Source: Pseudomonas californiensis
GTDB taxonomy: Bacteria > Pseudomonadota > Gammaproteobacteria > Pseudomonadales > Pseudomonadaceae
Length of the DNA: 64,000 nt
Direction: 5' to 3'
Assembly (NCBI RefSeq): GCF_021147775.1
Contig: NZ_JAGTPK010000011.1
Coordinates: 1 to 64,000 of the forward strand
Position numbers and translations under genes: made by a program. The notes below the pieces were generated by a model. The model did no database searches, was not told the origin of the DNA, and saw nothing but the letters and a program-made list of their open reading frames with translations. This document shows positions 1 through 9,634 of this stretch, one piece after another; position 1 is the stretch's first letter; each line of letters opens with the position of its first letter.

Positions 1-80
1 CTTCTCGATTCGACAAACTCAAGAGAAACTATGAAAGCGTCATAGCAATGGCCTGCGCTTTTCTGTGGCTGCCAATGTGA
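1..80 (+). CDS. IS5-family transposase, C-terminal fragment (runs off left edge)
   Basis: Read in the frame ending with TGA at 78-80, the visible residues include RFDKLKRNYESV, then a hydrophobic tail ending LWLPM. This is the standard C-terminus of IS5-family DDE transposases, where R-x-D-K-L-x-x-N-Y lies in the last helix after the catalytic Glu. Only the last 25 or so residues are present, so catalytic residues cannot be checked. The enzyme would move the surrounding IS by cut-and-paste transposition. It is inserted antisense to the large helicase gene that follows. Confidence 0.75.
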   Translation, partial: SRFDKLKRNYESVIAMACAFLWLPM

Positions 81-94
81 AACGGGAACAGACC
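1..94 (+). mobile_element. Right end of an IS5-family insertion sequence
   Basis: Only the 3' end of the element is in the window. It carries the end of a transposase reading frame (stop at 78-80), then about 14 bases ending in ACAGACC. Immediately after comes CTAG (95-98), a target of the kind used by IS5-family elements of the IS427 type. The helicase gene on the opposite strand loses its family-like sequence exactly here, which places the boundary at about 94-96. The left end and the second target copy lie outside the window, so the exact boundary is inferred. Confidence 0.75.
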
Positions 95-95
95 C

Positions 96-3000
96 TAGCT
101 TGCGGAACTCCTCCGACCAGTTTTTCTCGGCAAACCTCTTTCTCACCAGTTTTCTCTGGTCGAGATACATACAGATGACGCCGATCGGAGGCTCTTGCGA
201 CTCTGCCATCTCCTTGGCCATGCCCGCGCAAAATTCAGTGTCCTCTGCGATTTCTTCCAGCAGCCGGATGATCGCATCCGCTTCAACATTGTTGGACAAG
301 CTCAGAGTGCCGCTGTCATAGGCTTTTTTGCCTAACTCGCTGGTGTCGACCCAAGTGACCACATGGGACAGACACTCAGGCACTTTTTGCGAAAAATAGG
401 CAGGGCTGGGTCGATAGCCGTTCTCAAGGTCGATGTCATAGAAAATCTCGTTAACCAGATCGCCAATGGCTGGGAGCATTCGATACTGGGTATTGAGCGT
501 CGCCCGGGTGGCACGCCCATATGGGGATTGGAAGACTCGCTCGAAGTCGCTGCGCATGACCTGCTGGAATTCGGCTGACCCGCTGGTAACGCCCAGGGAA
601 CGGCCAATAGCTGCCTTATGTTCTTCCTCATACGTAGGGCGCAGTTGGTTGTGGTCGCCGACCAATAGAACCCGAGAGCCCACCTGCATGGCGATCGCCA
701 ATTCACTCGGCGCCGATCGAGCAGCTTCGTCGATGATGACCCAGTCGAAGTGGGTTTCCGCAAGCTTGAGATGTTGTAGCCCAATACCCACGCAGGTGCC
801 GCAAACCAATGTCCTAGACCGCATCAGAAACTCATCATAATTGGCCCTGTTGCTCGACAGACGCTCAACGTACTCCTGAGAAAGTTGGATCAGGTCAAGG
901 CAGTGTTTAAATTCCGGAGGCCGTACTCCATGAACGGTTTGGACATGGTCATAGATGCGCTCCAGCAATTCTTGGGGTGTGCTTTCGCCCTCAACCAGCT
1001 CGCCAAGAAACAAGCTGGCATTCAGATTCAGCTCGCCCACCAGAGAGGACTTCAGCGCTTGCAACGCCTTTTGATCTGCTCCGTTTCCTTGTGCATGCTG
1101 AATTTCCTCGTCCAGCTTTTTCAACGACCGAACCAAGTTGAACACTCGCTGATTCACATCCACCATCGTCTGGACAAAAGCTTTGCCCAAACCCAGCGAC
1201 GACGCCATGGAACCCACGCGTTCCTTAAGTTCAGCGCTAAACCCATTTCTCTGGCGGTCGACGATATTGCGAGAATAAACGTCCAGTAGCTCCTCAGAGA
1301 CAACCTGGTCACGGTTACTAAAGCGCACAACGTTCAGATCGGTGTCCAGTCGACGGCAGTGCGCGCGGATCCGTTCTGCTGCAGTATTCACAGCTTCATG
1401 AGACTGGCTGACAAGGAGGATATTTCGCACCCCGACCTTGCTTATCAGATAATGGATGAAGGCCGCAATGAACTCCGTCTTACCTGTACCCGGAGGTCCC
1501 TGCAAAAGACCCACTGGGCCTGTGGTGATAAGCTGCGTAAATGCGGCGCGCTGGGCCTCATTCAGTCCGATGACCGTGCCACTAGCAGTGGTGCGTTCGT
1601 ACACTGCAAAGTCCGCATCGGTAGGCTCTTCAGCATACCCCCTTGGTGCCAGTTTGCATTTCTCGTCGAAGTAATCCATCAAATCTGGCAACACTGACTG
1701 CCGGTTCAGAATCCGCTCCATCGCACCACGACGACGTGTCATTGATGTCTTGTTCTGCTGGCTTTGTAGGAACAATTGGGAGTCAGCCTGTACGCGTTTC
1801 GAACGACTGGAGGCAAGGACGTAGACTGCATCACGCATGCTCATGCCCAGGTTGATCTCACCGATATCTATATCCTTCTCCCCGTCCCTGAGGATCAGTC
1901 GGATGTTGTCTCCCGCTTCAAAACCCTCAAGGGCCTTCGCATCCATGGCGTAGGGAATCAAAAGTCCTACGCCGTCCTTGTGGAAGTGTGGTTCTTCGGA
2001 AACACGGAAAGAAGGCTGGGCCTCAAGCTCAGTGGAGGTGATGGTTTTCCATATCTGACTGACAGGGAAACTGCGCACTTTCACAGTTTCTAGCTGCGCC
2101 TCATCTATGGCCAGTCCGTTGTCCTCGTCCTCACAGGTAATCGAGTCCGCAACGCTTTCACCGTCCTCAATCGCCGCTTGCTTACGCACTTCAGCGTCAT
2201 GCACCTGCGCGGCGAGATTTAAAAACGCCTCGTCTTTGGCCAGAAGCTTGGTCAGCTCATAGACATTCACGCTGGTACCGCCCGAAATGCTGAACCGCGC
2301 CTCTATGTGGTGGTTTGCCTGACGCGCCAGATAGGCGGGAACCCGCATCTCCTGATGGGCCTTGAACGCATTTACAAACTGCTTGGAATCAGGATTGAAC
2401 TCGGTCAGTAACTGCCCGCCGACACCCGCGAACGTCACCTCCAAGGCTTTGGTGGGGGCTCTTTGGTCGGGTTTAACGACAACAAATACTTTCCCGTTGT
2501 CAGGTAGGATCTCAAATGAATCGCCACTTCTGTTTCTTAGGACGACAGAGATGGTTTCAATGGTTTTTGCAGGCGTGAAAGCAGCTTCCAGAGCATCCTT
2601 GAAACGCTCCAAGGAAAGAAAGCCGGATTCAGTATCCATCTCGTGCGCGACGGCCGCCCTCAGGGCGGGAATGTCCTTTTGCGACGGCACATCCCAGTCC
2701 ATGTCCAGGAGCTCAAACACCATTCTCATCACAGCAAAATTGTCTCGTTCTGCTGGGGTGCAGTTTTCCAATACGGGACTGTAGCGGGTGTTGACCGGTG
2801 ACGCGCCTGAAGCCGAGAAATCCGGACAGTCGAGCAGGTAGATCTGGGTATTTTCGGGAGCCGAACCGACATTGACTTTGACGTTGTGTGGATGCAGATC
2901 GCCGTGGCTCAATTGCTGGCCATGCAACCCGTCGATTGCCTCGATTAGCCCATGGGCGACGACGATACGGGTCTCAACCGACAACTCCTTCAGCTCATCC

Positions 3001-4838
3001 CAGTGCTCACCCTCGATATGCTCCTGAGCCAGGAATGGGTTACCGCTGCGATCGTACCCAAAGTGTTCAATTTTTGGCAGAAAGGCGAAACCGCTGCCTT
3101 TCAGCTGTTCCAGGACCTCAAAGAAAGCCATCAACATCGGTCCTTGGCCGTCCTTGGGATCCCGGGCATTGATCGACGGCCACGATTTCACGACCAGGGC
3201 GCCGGATCGATAAATCAATTTCTCTGCTGTGTCGGCGATAGGGTCATCGTCTTCCCGGTAAGCGGAACTCAACCGTAGATCGGTAGAGAAAACGTCCAGC
3301 CTCCGGTTATCAAATTCAAAACTGGCAGAGTTGTCCGGTGTAGACTCGCTCAATGCCTGCTGAAATGCACCGGCATGATCGAACCGCTCCTTTGGATCAT
3401 TCTGCAATGCTTGCACGAGGACGTTTGCAGGCCACTCTTCTGATGACTTAACCTGAGCTTGAATACTTGCAACGTAGGCGACATCAAGCTTCAGAGGCAT
3501 TGGCCGGGCCTGAAGCAGATGCCAACCCATCAGCCCGAGCGCGAAGACATCACGACAAAATGGCGTACTGCCTTCCATCGCATTGTCTTGGTCTTCAGGA
3601 AGCGCGATAGCGCCGATGCTCAGCAGGGTACGCAAATCGCCGAGAGTACCTACAGGCCGGTAATAGGCACTGATGAAATTGGAAAGAGCGATCGATGACG
3701 ATGGAGAGAACCACACGCTGTGGTCACCCAGATCACGGTGAGCAATGTTGAATCCATGTAGCCCGGCAAATTGGGCCAGTAGGATTTTGAAAAGCTGGAC
3801 GCGCTCAAGCGCAGTCATCCGCTCCACAAAGCGGTTGATGAACTCGTTTAGGCGGTAATGCCCGTCCGGCATTTCAAGCAATTCGGCATATTGCTCGGTG
3901 ACACTATCGGGGCTGGCATTACGCTTAGGGCGAGCACAGCGATTCATCAATTCCTGATCGCGCAGACGGAGGTAGACCATGACATCCCTCTCGCGCGACA
4001 GGATTCGGTACCGTCCTTCAGCCGTTCGAGCACGGGTGTCATCTAGCTTCGAAAAGTCCCAGAGCCGGACCATCGCACGGTCATCCTTGTTATGGATATT
4101 GACCGCGTCGTACTCTCGGTAGACTTCTGTGGGGTGTGTGAACACTGCTTGAGACTGCGCACGGTAGTCATCGACAACAAGCTCTTTGGGCTTGACCGTA
4201 CCTTCATTGATGATGCCATCGAAGAAGCCGAAATGCTCGTTCAAGCCGATATTCGAGCGCGCGTTGAATCGGTCTTTAAACCGCTTAGGGTCAGCCATTT
4301 CCAGAAAGTCGTCCAGCAGCATGACATGCTGCATTTCGACGTCAGGAAGATTCAGGGTGCACTTACCTGTGAGCACAATGCAGAAGTCGATCCAGGGCTC
4401 TTTCCCATTAGGCAGCCGAGACTTTAGGCCCTTGATTCGTTTCCTCAGCTCAAAGGTTTTCCGACGGGTTTTGTCTACCGGCGAGACTTCTGTTTCCTTC
4501 CCGTCTTGGTGCCATTTACCGCCGTGGTTGGTGATCTCGCCGCGCCAGTGCTTAAGCTCGACAACAAGAATGAGGCTATGGGTGACAATAACAAGATCGA
4601 ACTCCCCATCTGAGCCCCGCGAGTTCGCAAAACGAAAGCCTGCGTAGCCGCGCCAAGGCCATACGCCATGGCCTGCCTCAGGTTTCTTCAATTGTTTCAG
4701 GACGTCAAACGACTTCCCTTTCGTGGAGCCTGATCCCAGTTCCGAAGGAAGCTCTTTGGGCCCAAATGCTTTAGCTATCTTGTCGATAGCATCGATCTCA
4801 AAAGAAAGGAGACCTCCTTCCCAATAGCGTACGTCCAT
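96..4838 (-). pseudogene. NERD - kinase - kinase - SF1 helicase protein, interrupted by IS5-family element
   Basis: A single open frame runs from ATG at 4838 for about 1,581 codons to the IS boundary. Visible domains in order: a NERD nuclease-like domain (about residues 40-150, with D81 in EFDLVIV and E94/K96 in VVELKHW); a kinase fold (about 200-480) with HRD at 367-369 but Ser where the catalytic-loop Asn should be and no DFG, so probably a pseudokinase; a second kinase fold (about 530-720) with K551 in VVKSW, HGDLHPHN from residue 645 and D670 in LLDCPDF, so possibly active; and an SF1 DNA2/UPF1-type helicase with Walker A GPPGTGKT from 1114, DEAA at 1370-1373, GDHNQL near 1393 and QYRM near 1451. 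Motifs V and VI are missing because the IS begins first. Kinase plus COG1112-like helicase resembles the helicase subunit of Mokosh anti-phage systems; that link is inference. There is no good Shine-Dalgarno at 4838, though GAAACG lies nearby. Confidence 0.75.
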
Positions 4839-5037
4839 GTGATCCCCGAAACGTTTTTATAGTGGAGTCAATCTGCCACACGTTAAAGTAAATAATGGCG
4901 TATTGAAATCTAAGATCGGATGACTTGGCGATTTAGGATCCGTTTTTTTGAGATGCGCCCTACTCACTGTTTTCGCTTTCTAGGACTCACTTGACTCAAC
5001 CCGCGCTCAAAGCTCGGCGTCTTGCCGATGACAACGA

Positions 5038-5244
5038 CTATCCAGTCAGCGCCGACACAGCACACCACCGGCAGATTTCCCGAAAAATACGAGTCGACGC
5101 CAAGCCGCTGATGAATCCTTCAGGGACCATGATCAGGCTATGCACCGGATCGTTGAAGATCATGGACTGCCGCCTCTCCACTTCCCAGCGGCTGATGTAG
5201 CGAATGTCCGGCCGCACATCAAATTTGCCGACCGGTGTCGTCAT
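5038..5244 (-). pseudogene. DUF1353-like phage protein, truncated
   Basis: The start at 5244 follows a good ribosome-binding site (GAGGAG). The first 50 or so residues read normally and include MIVPEGF- and LAST-type segments: 'VPEGFISGLAST' matches the P-x-G-F-x-(T/S)-D-L-A-S core of DUF1353 proteins found in tailed-phage structural or lysis modules, except that Gly replaces the conserved Asp. The frame then becomes unrelated and stops at 68 residues, where the family normally continues past 100. The family assignment is by motif memory only. It lies in a cluster of other phage fragments. Confidence 0.5.
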
Positions 5245-5329
5245 ACTTTTCTCCTCGGGTAAAAAACCGCTGCTCGTCGGGTTATCCAAATGCAGGTTAA
5301 AATTCGTTAAACAACAAGGAGATATTTCC

Positions 5330-5650
5330 ATGAGGTTATTGATCACAGGCTGTGCCGTTGCGTTGCTGTCGGGCTGCGGCACTGTTAAAACACTGAGTGA
5401 TGCACCTGGCGCTGCGGACGACCTGGCGCGCTGGCAATCGAACTGCAATACGATTCCTCGAGCCTACAGCGGAGCGTCTTATCAGTTCTGTAACTTGAAC
5501 AGCCCTCAAAGATCCGGGTCCCACTGGAGCGCACCAACGATCGGCCTGGACCTGATCGTCTCTGGAATCGCCGATACCATCGTTCTGCCATACACGGGCT
5601 ACCAGCAGTACCAGAAAGGCGATATTAAGGTTCGCAAAAAACAGTACTAA
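5330..5650 (+). CDS. Small outer-membrane-type lipoprotein, YceK/YidQ-like
   Basis: The product has 106 residues. A short signal peptide ends in a lipobox (LLSGC, Cys16), so the mature protein should be diacylated and membrane anchored. The C-terminal half contains GLDLIVSGIADTIVLPYTGY; the IADT-x-x-LP-(F/Y)-T pattern is typical of YceK/YidQ (DUF1375) lipoproteins, whose role is unknown. ATG 5330 is preceded by ACAAGGAGA, a strong ribosome-binding site. The frame is intact although it is flanked on both sides by broken phage genes on the other strand, so it may be a cargo gene or a later arrival. Confidence 0.75.
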   Translation: MRLLITGCAVALLSGCGTVKTLSDAPGAADDLARWQSNCNTIPRAYSGASYQFCNLNSPQRSGSHWSAPTIGLDLIVSGIADTIVLPYTGYQQYQKGDIKVRKKQY

Positions 5651-5725
5651 GGTGAAGCCGCGGACCAAGCAGGCGCAAAAAAACCGCACATCGGCGGCCG
5701 TGGGTGTGGCTGGAATTTATAGTCG

Positions 5726-6063
5726 TTACGCGGGGAGTTCCAGCTTCGGGAGCTCCCTAATGAACTCGGCCACTGTTGGCTGCTCTCGCTTACCCGCCAC
5801 ACCAGAGCTAACTGCTCATAGACGTAGGCACAGACCAGTGAGCGCCAAACACGGAAAGCGATGCCATCCTTCTAGAACTTCGGTACCGCTGGTTCCTCTG
5901 CATAGCTCACGGCCGTGGCGATGCTGTCGTAGCGGGCTGCGATTGCTGCATCATTGAGCTTGCCCTGCACTGCCCGTTCGAACTCTGCCATGGTAGCAGC
6001 CTGAGCAGCAGCAACTTGAACTGCCAGGTCAGCATCGCGCGCTGCCTTCTCTGTTGTTGTCAT
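5726..6063 (-). pseudogene. Small phage tail protein, stop codon plus frameshift
   Basis: From ATG at 6063 the frame gives an Ala-rich 63-residue N-terminus (MTTTEKAARDADLAVQ) typical of small tail proteins in Pseudomonas prophages, then a TAG after AVPKF (5872-5874). Reading past the stop continues sensibly as KDGIAFRVWRSLVCAYVYEQL. A one-base shift then restores a plausible C-terminus, EQPTVAEFIRELPKLELPA, ending at TAA 5726-5728. Two independent lesions therefore sit in one gene. The function, probably tail assembly or a tail-fibre accessory, is inferred from resemblance and from the neighbouring tail fragment. Confidence 0.6.
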
Positions 6064-6080
6064 GGCAACCTGCTTACGTG

Positions 6081-6200
6081 CTACCTGAACGACTTGCGCT
6101 CAAAGTCAATGGTTAGCACCTCTGCATCCAACTTCTTGTTGGTGCCAAGTTCGCCCTCAGTATCCTCCTCGGGTGTAGTGGCATTGCGCTGAGGAAGGTG
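6081..6200 (-). pseudogene. 3' fragment of a phage (probably tail) gene
   Basis: Upstream of the small tail gene on the same strand, a frame ending at TAG 6081-6083 reads NATTPEEDTEGELGTNKKL and then DAEVLTIDFERKSFR. The charged C-terminus and its position 17 bases upstream of the small tail gene suggest the end of a larger tail gene cut off by the integrase fragment at about 6200-6236. No start is present. It is too short for a confident family assignment. Confidence 0.35.
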
Positions 6201-6235
6201 GTGGAGCGGACGGAAAAACGGGCAGCGACCGAGTA

Positions 6236-6648
6236 GTGCTGCTGAACAGCAGAGCTCTCGCCGCGCTCAAGTTCGCCCGGGAATACGCGGAGCGTCGGAA
6301 AAATGGCAAGGGCCGAGTGCTTGAAACCCCGTTTATTTTCCCGCCATCCAGGAACGCCGATTACGTGAAACAGACCTCAGACCTGCACAAACAGTGGGTG
6401 CCGGCACTGACCGCCCTCAACATCCTCCGTCACCCACCATGTCACTGCGGCCTCAGCTATGCGACAATGCGCGCCAATGTCTGGCATGAATTCTCACATT
6501 CATATCCCGGCAACGCAGCCATGACAGTCTGACGTTGCTGACGACGTCTGCCCGCTGGATCAGCTCAAGCTCAGCCATTGCTGGCTGGAAAGCCCCAGAC
6601 TGGTCCCACATGGGTCCCAGCCCAAATAAGCTCATCCCAAGTTATTGA
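6236..6648 (+). pseudogene. Tyrosine-recombinase (phage integrase) C-terminal remnant
   Basis: The first 60 residues (LLNSRALAALKFAREYAERR through QTSDLHKQWVPALTALNI) match the catalytic domain of phage-type tyrosine integrases just before the R-H-x-x-R region. The expected N-C-R-H-T-Y-A-T-M motif is present as HCGLSYATM, so the catalytic Arg and His are lost. After a frameshift, MSGMN, then LLTTSARWISS and WSHMGPSPNKLIPSY reconstruct the usual C-terminus ending at TGA 6646-6648. Several frameshifts and substitutions show long decay. The N-terminal half is absent. Confidence 0.75.
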
Positions 6649-6659
6649 AGGTAAGGTAA

Positions 6660-8249
6660 TTGATCTCCACAGCTAACATCACGATGCAGTTCGGCGCCAA
6701 ACCCTTGTTCGAGAATGTCTCGGTCAAGTTTGGTGCCGGTAACCGTTACGGCCTGATCGGCGCGAACGGCTGCGGTAAATCCACGTTCATGAAAATCCTC
6801 GGCGGCGATCTCGAGCCTTCGGGTGGTCAGGTGATGCTGGAGCCGAACGTGCGTCTGGGTAAGCTGCGCCAGGATCAGTTCGCCTACGAAGAGTTCACGG
6901 TGCTCGACACTGTGATCATGGGCCATGAAGAGCTATGGAAGGTCAAGGCAGAGCGCGACCGCATCTATTCGCTGCCGGAAATGAGCGAAGACGACGGCAT
7001 GGCCGTCGCCGAGCTGGAAACCGAGTTCGCGGAAATGGACGGCTACACGGCCGAGTCTCGTGCCGGTGAGTTGCTGCTGGGCCTGGGTATCGGCATCGAG
7101 CAGCACAACGGGCCGATGAGCGAAGTGTCGCCGGGCTGGAAGCTGCGCGTTCTGCTGGCGCAGGCACTGTTTTCCGATCCTGAAGTGTTGTTGCTCGACG
7201 AGCCGACCAACCACCTGGACATCAACACCATTCGCTGGCTGGAAAACATCCTGACCCAGCGTAACAGCCTCATGATCATCATCTCTCACGACCGTCACTT
7301 CCTGAACAGCGTGTGCACGCACATGGCTGACCTGGATTACGGCGAGTTGCGCCTGTTCCCGGGCAACTACGATGAGTACATGACCGTAGCGACCCAGTCC
7401 CGCGAGCAGTTGCTGTCGGACAACGCCAAGAAGAAAGCGCAGATTTCCGAGCTGCAGTCTTTCGTCAGCCGTTTTTCGGCCAACGCCTCGAAAGCCAAGC
7501 AGGCAACGTCCCGCGCCAAGCAGATCGACAAGATCCAGCTGGCCGAAGTCAAGCCTTCAAGCCGCGTCAGCCCGTTCATTCGTTTCGAGCAGACCAAAAA
7601 GCTGCACCGCCAGGCTGTTATTGTCGAGCATATGGCCAAGGGCTTCGATGGCGTCCCGCTGTTCAAGGACTTCAGTTTCACCGTAGAAGCCGGCGAGCGC
7701 GTTGCGATCATCGGCCCGAACGGTATCGGCAAGACCACCCTGCTCCGTACGCTGGTCGACGAACTGCAACCGGATGCCGGTACAGTGAAGTGGACCGAAT
7801 CAGCGGAAATCGGCTACTACGCTCAGGACCACGCTCACGATTTCGAAGACGACAGCACGCTGTTCGACTGGATGGGCCAGTGGACTCAAGGTGGAGAGCA
7901 ACTGGTTCGTGGCACACTGGGCCGCATGCTGTTCTCCAACGACGATATCCTCAAGTCGGTGAAGGTGATTTCCGGTGGTGAGCAAGGCCGCATGCTGTTC
8001 GGCAAGCTGATTCTGCAAAAGCCCAACGTACTGGTAATGGATGAACCGACCAACCACTTGGACATGGAATCCATCGAAGCGCTGAACCTGGCGTTGGAAA
8101 ACTACCCGGGCACACTGGTCTTTGTCAGCCACGACCGTGAGTTCGTATCCTCGCTGGCAACACGCATCATCGAGCTCAGCCCAAGCGGCGTGATCGACTT
8201 CAGCGGTACTTACGACGATTACCTGCGCAGTCAGGGCGTATCGATCTAA
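6660..8249 (+). CDS. ybiT: ABC-F family ATPase (YbiT-like)
   Basis: The product has 529 residues and two ATP-binding cassettes, with no membrane segments. ABC1 has GANGCGKST (about 35-43) and [14 protein letters not shown]2 has GPNGIGKTT (about 358-366), SGGEQ and [11 protein letters not shown]. The charged interdomain linker contains the Ala/Lys/Gln-rich stretch typical of ABC-F proteins, which bind the ribosomal E site and modulate translation. Length and sequence fit the YbiT group. The start is TTG 6660, supported by AAGGTAAGG just upstream and by the conserved [18 protein letters not shown]-terminus. The integrase remnant ends 11 bases before the start, so the native promoter may have been displaced. 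A strong terminator follows. Confidence 0.9.
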   Translation: MISTANITMQFGAKPLFENVSVKFGAGNRYGLIGANGCGKSTFMKILGGDLEPSGGQVMLEPNVRLGKLRQDQFAYEEFTVLDTVIMGHEELWKVKAERDRIYSLPEMSEDDGMAVAELETEFAEMDGYTAESRAGELLLGLGIGIEQHNGPMSEVSPGWKLRVLLAQALFSDPEVLLLDEPTNHLDINTIRWLENILTQRNSLMIIISHDRHFLNSVCTHMADLDYGELRLFPGNYDEYMTVATQSREQLLSDNAKKKAQISELQSFVSRFSANASKAKQATSRAKQIDKIQLAEVKPSSRVSPFIRFEQTKKLHRQAVIVEHMAKGFDGVPLFKDFSFTVEAGERVAIIGPNGIGKTTLLRTLVDELQPDAGTVKWTESAEIGYYAQDHAHDFEDDSTLFDWMGQWTQGGEQLVRGTLGRMLFSNDDILKSVKVISGGEQGRMLFGKLILQKPNVLVMDEPTNHLDMESIEALNLALENYPGTLVFVSHDREFVSSLATRIIELSPSGVIDFSGTYDDYLRSQGVSI

Positions 8250-8264
8250 GCCCTGCTGGCAGTG

Positions 8265-8297
8265 CAGAAAACCCCGTCTTCGTGACGGGGTTTTCTG
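8265..8297. terminator. Bidirectional intrinsic terminator
   Basis: A perfect 14-bp stem (CAGAAAACCCCGTC / GACGGGGTTTTCTG) encloses a 5-base loop. The A-run and T-run flank the stem, so it can serve both the ABC-F gene and the converging lactonase-fold gene. Confidence 0.9.
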
Positions 8298-8312
8298 TTT
8301 GTACGCCCTGAG

Positions 8313-9446
8313 TTACTGACCGGGCTGCGTCAGCATCTCGATCCAGAGCGCACCTTTACCGGACGGAGCCTCACCAACCCGCTGCAGCGATCCGTTCGCT
8401 CCAATGGCGTAACTGCCGACCTTCTCGCTTTTTTCCCCGGTGACCAGCAACCAGCGGCCGTTTGGCGCCACCGCGATATTGCGCGGCTGCTTTTCCTGAA
8501 CCGGGTAATTTTCAACAAAGGTCAGCTTGCCATTTGCAGGATCGGTCTTGAACACCGACACGCTGCTGGTGGTGCGCTCGCTCATGAACAGCCATTTGCC
8601 GTCGGGTGAGATGCGCACGTCCGCTGCCCAGATTCGTGGCGTCGGATCATCTTTCAGATCATTATTACGGGCGTCACGCACCTGACCTTGGGCCAGCTTC
8701 AAGCGCTCCGGAATCCCGTTGGCCTGACTCACCTGCTTCAACGCACCGGTTTTTTCATTAATGGAGAAAGCGGTCACGGTGCCGCTCATTTCGCCTACGA
8801 CGTAGACGTAATGGCCGTCTGGCGAGAACGCGAGGTGTCGCGGGCCGGTGTTTTGCGGGACACTGACGAAGCCCTCACCGATAGGTACCAGCTTGCCGTC
8901 CTTGGGTTCAAGACGATATTGCAGGACACGATCAACCCCGAGGTTGCCAGCGTAAACAAAGCGATTGCTCGGGTCGGTGCGCACGGAATGGGCATGCATG
9001 CCGGTCTTGTAGATCTCGATGCTGTCGCTGGGCCGATGCTGTGCATCGATGGGCTGCACGCTGAGGAGATCGCCGCCATAAGACGCGCCGAACAGGAAAC
9101 GTCCGCTGCGATCAGTGGACAGGTAAGCCAGGCTCTCGGCCAACGGTGCCTGGGACAGAGGCTTCAAGTGCCCGGTCACCGGCTCGATGCTGTAGCTGAC
9201 AACCTGAAACGGTTTGACACGCAAAGCGGCGAACAGCGCTTTGCCATCAGGAGAAATCGCCATCGGGTTGACTTGATCACCCGCCTTGGTCTGCTCGACC
9301 AGGCTCAGTGCGCCGCTTTTATCATCCAATTGGTACTGGGAAATCATCCCATCACCAGGGCTGGAGATGTAGGCGAAGGTCGACGCGTGGACAGGCAAAC
9401 CGGTAGAACAACCGACCGCAGCGGCCAGCAACAGGTATTTTCTCAT
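8313..9446 (-). CDS. Exported lactonase-family beta-propeller (6-phosphogluconolactonase YbhE-like fold)
   Basis: The product has 377 residues. A Sec signal peptide (MRKYLLLAAAVGCSTGLPVHA) predicts export, unlike cytosolic Pgl. The mature part consists of repeated blades with SPDGK/SPDGHYVY/DPSNRFVYAGN and NGRWLLVTGE motifs, typical of the seven-bladed lactonase family (COG2706). The HSVRTDPSNRF and GPRHLAFSPDGHYVYV motifs are those of the family's active-site blades. Activity on 6-phosphogluconolactone is not implied for exported members, whose substrates are mostly unknown. The gene is monocistronic, convergent with the ABC-F gene and divergent from the broken MFS gene. Confidence 0.8.
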   Translation of the reverse strand: MRKYLLLAAAVGCSTGLPVHASTFAYISSPGDGMISQYQLDDKSGALSLVEQTKAGDQVNPMAISPDGKALFAALRVKPFQVVSYSIEPVTGHLKPLSQAPLAESLAYLSTDRSGRFLFGASYGGDLLSVQPIDAQHRPSDSIEIYKTGMHAHSVRTDPSNRFVYAGNLGVDRVLQYRLEPKDGKLVPIGEGFVSVPQNTGPRHLAFSPDGHYVYVVGEMSGTVTAFSINEKTGALKQVSQANGIPERLKLAQGQVRDARNNDLKDDPTPRIWAADVRISPDGKWLFMSERTTSSVSVFKTDPANGKLTFVENYPVQEKQPRNIAVAPNGRWLLVTGEKSEKVGSYAIGANGSLQRVGEAPSGKGALWIEMLTQPGQ

Positions 9447-9634
9447 GGAAGACCTTTTTTGTTATTGTGTTGTGATCAGTCATCCTATGACTATCGAACA
9501 GAGACGGCAACTGTCTCCGAGAATGCTTGGCCGGGTTGCCGGTTAAAAGTGATCAAAAAACGTTAGCGTGCTTTCATTAAATCCCGGTGCAAGCCATGAT
9601 GGGGCACTCCCACCGCCTGCCAGCGAAGAGTCCA

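Larger units (their letters stand above)
5038..6648. mobile_element. Decayed prophage remnant
   Basis: Four separate broken phage-type genes lie within 1.6 kb: a DUF1353-like protein, a small tail protein, the 3' fragment of another tail gene and the C-terminal half of a tyrosine integrase. A small intact lipoprotein gene sits between them. No capsid, terminase or replication genes are left. The integrase ends against the conserved ABC-F gene, as expected for an integrase gene next to an attachment site. I could not identify an att repeat or a tRNA. Confidence 0.7.

Noticed and set aside
1..95. Continuation of the helicase frame to the window edge, read at first as a degenerate motif V/VI
   Set aside because: The opposite strand encodes an IS5-family transposase C-terminus ending at 80, so the open minus-strand frame there is fortuitous.
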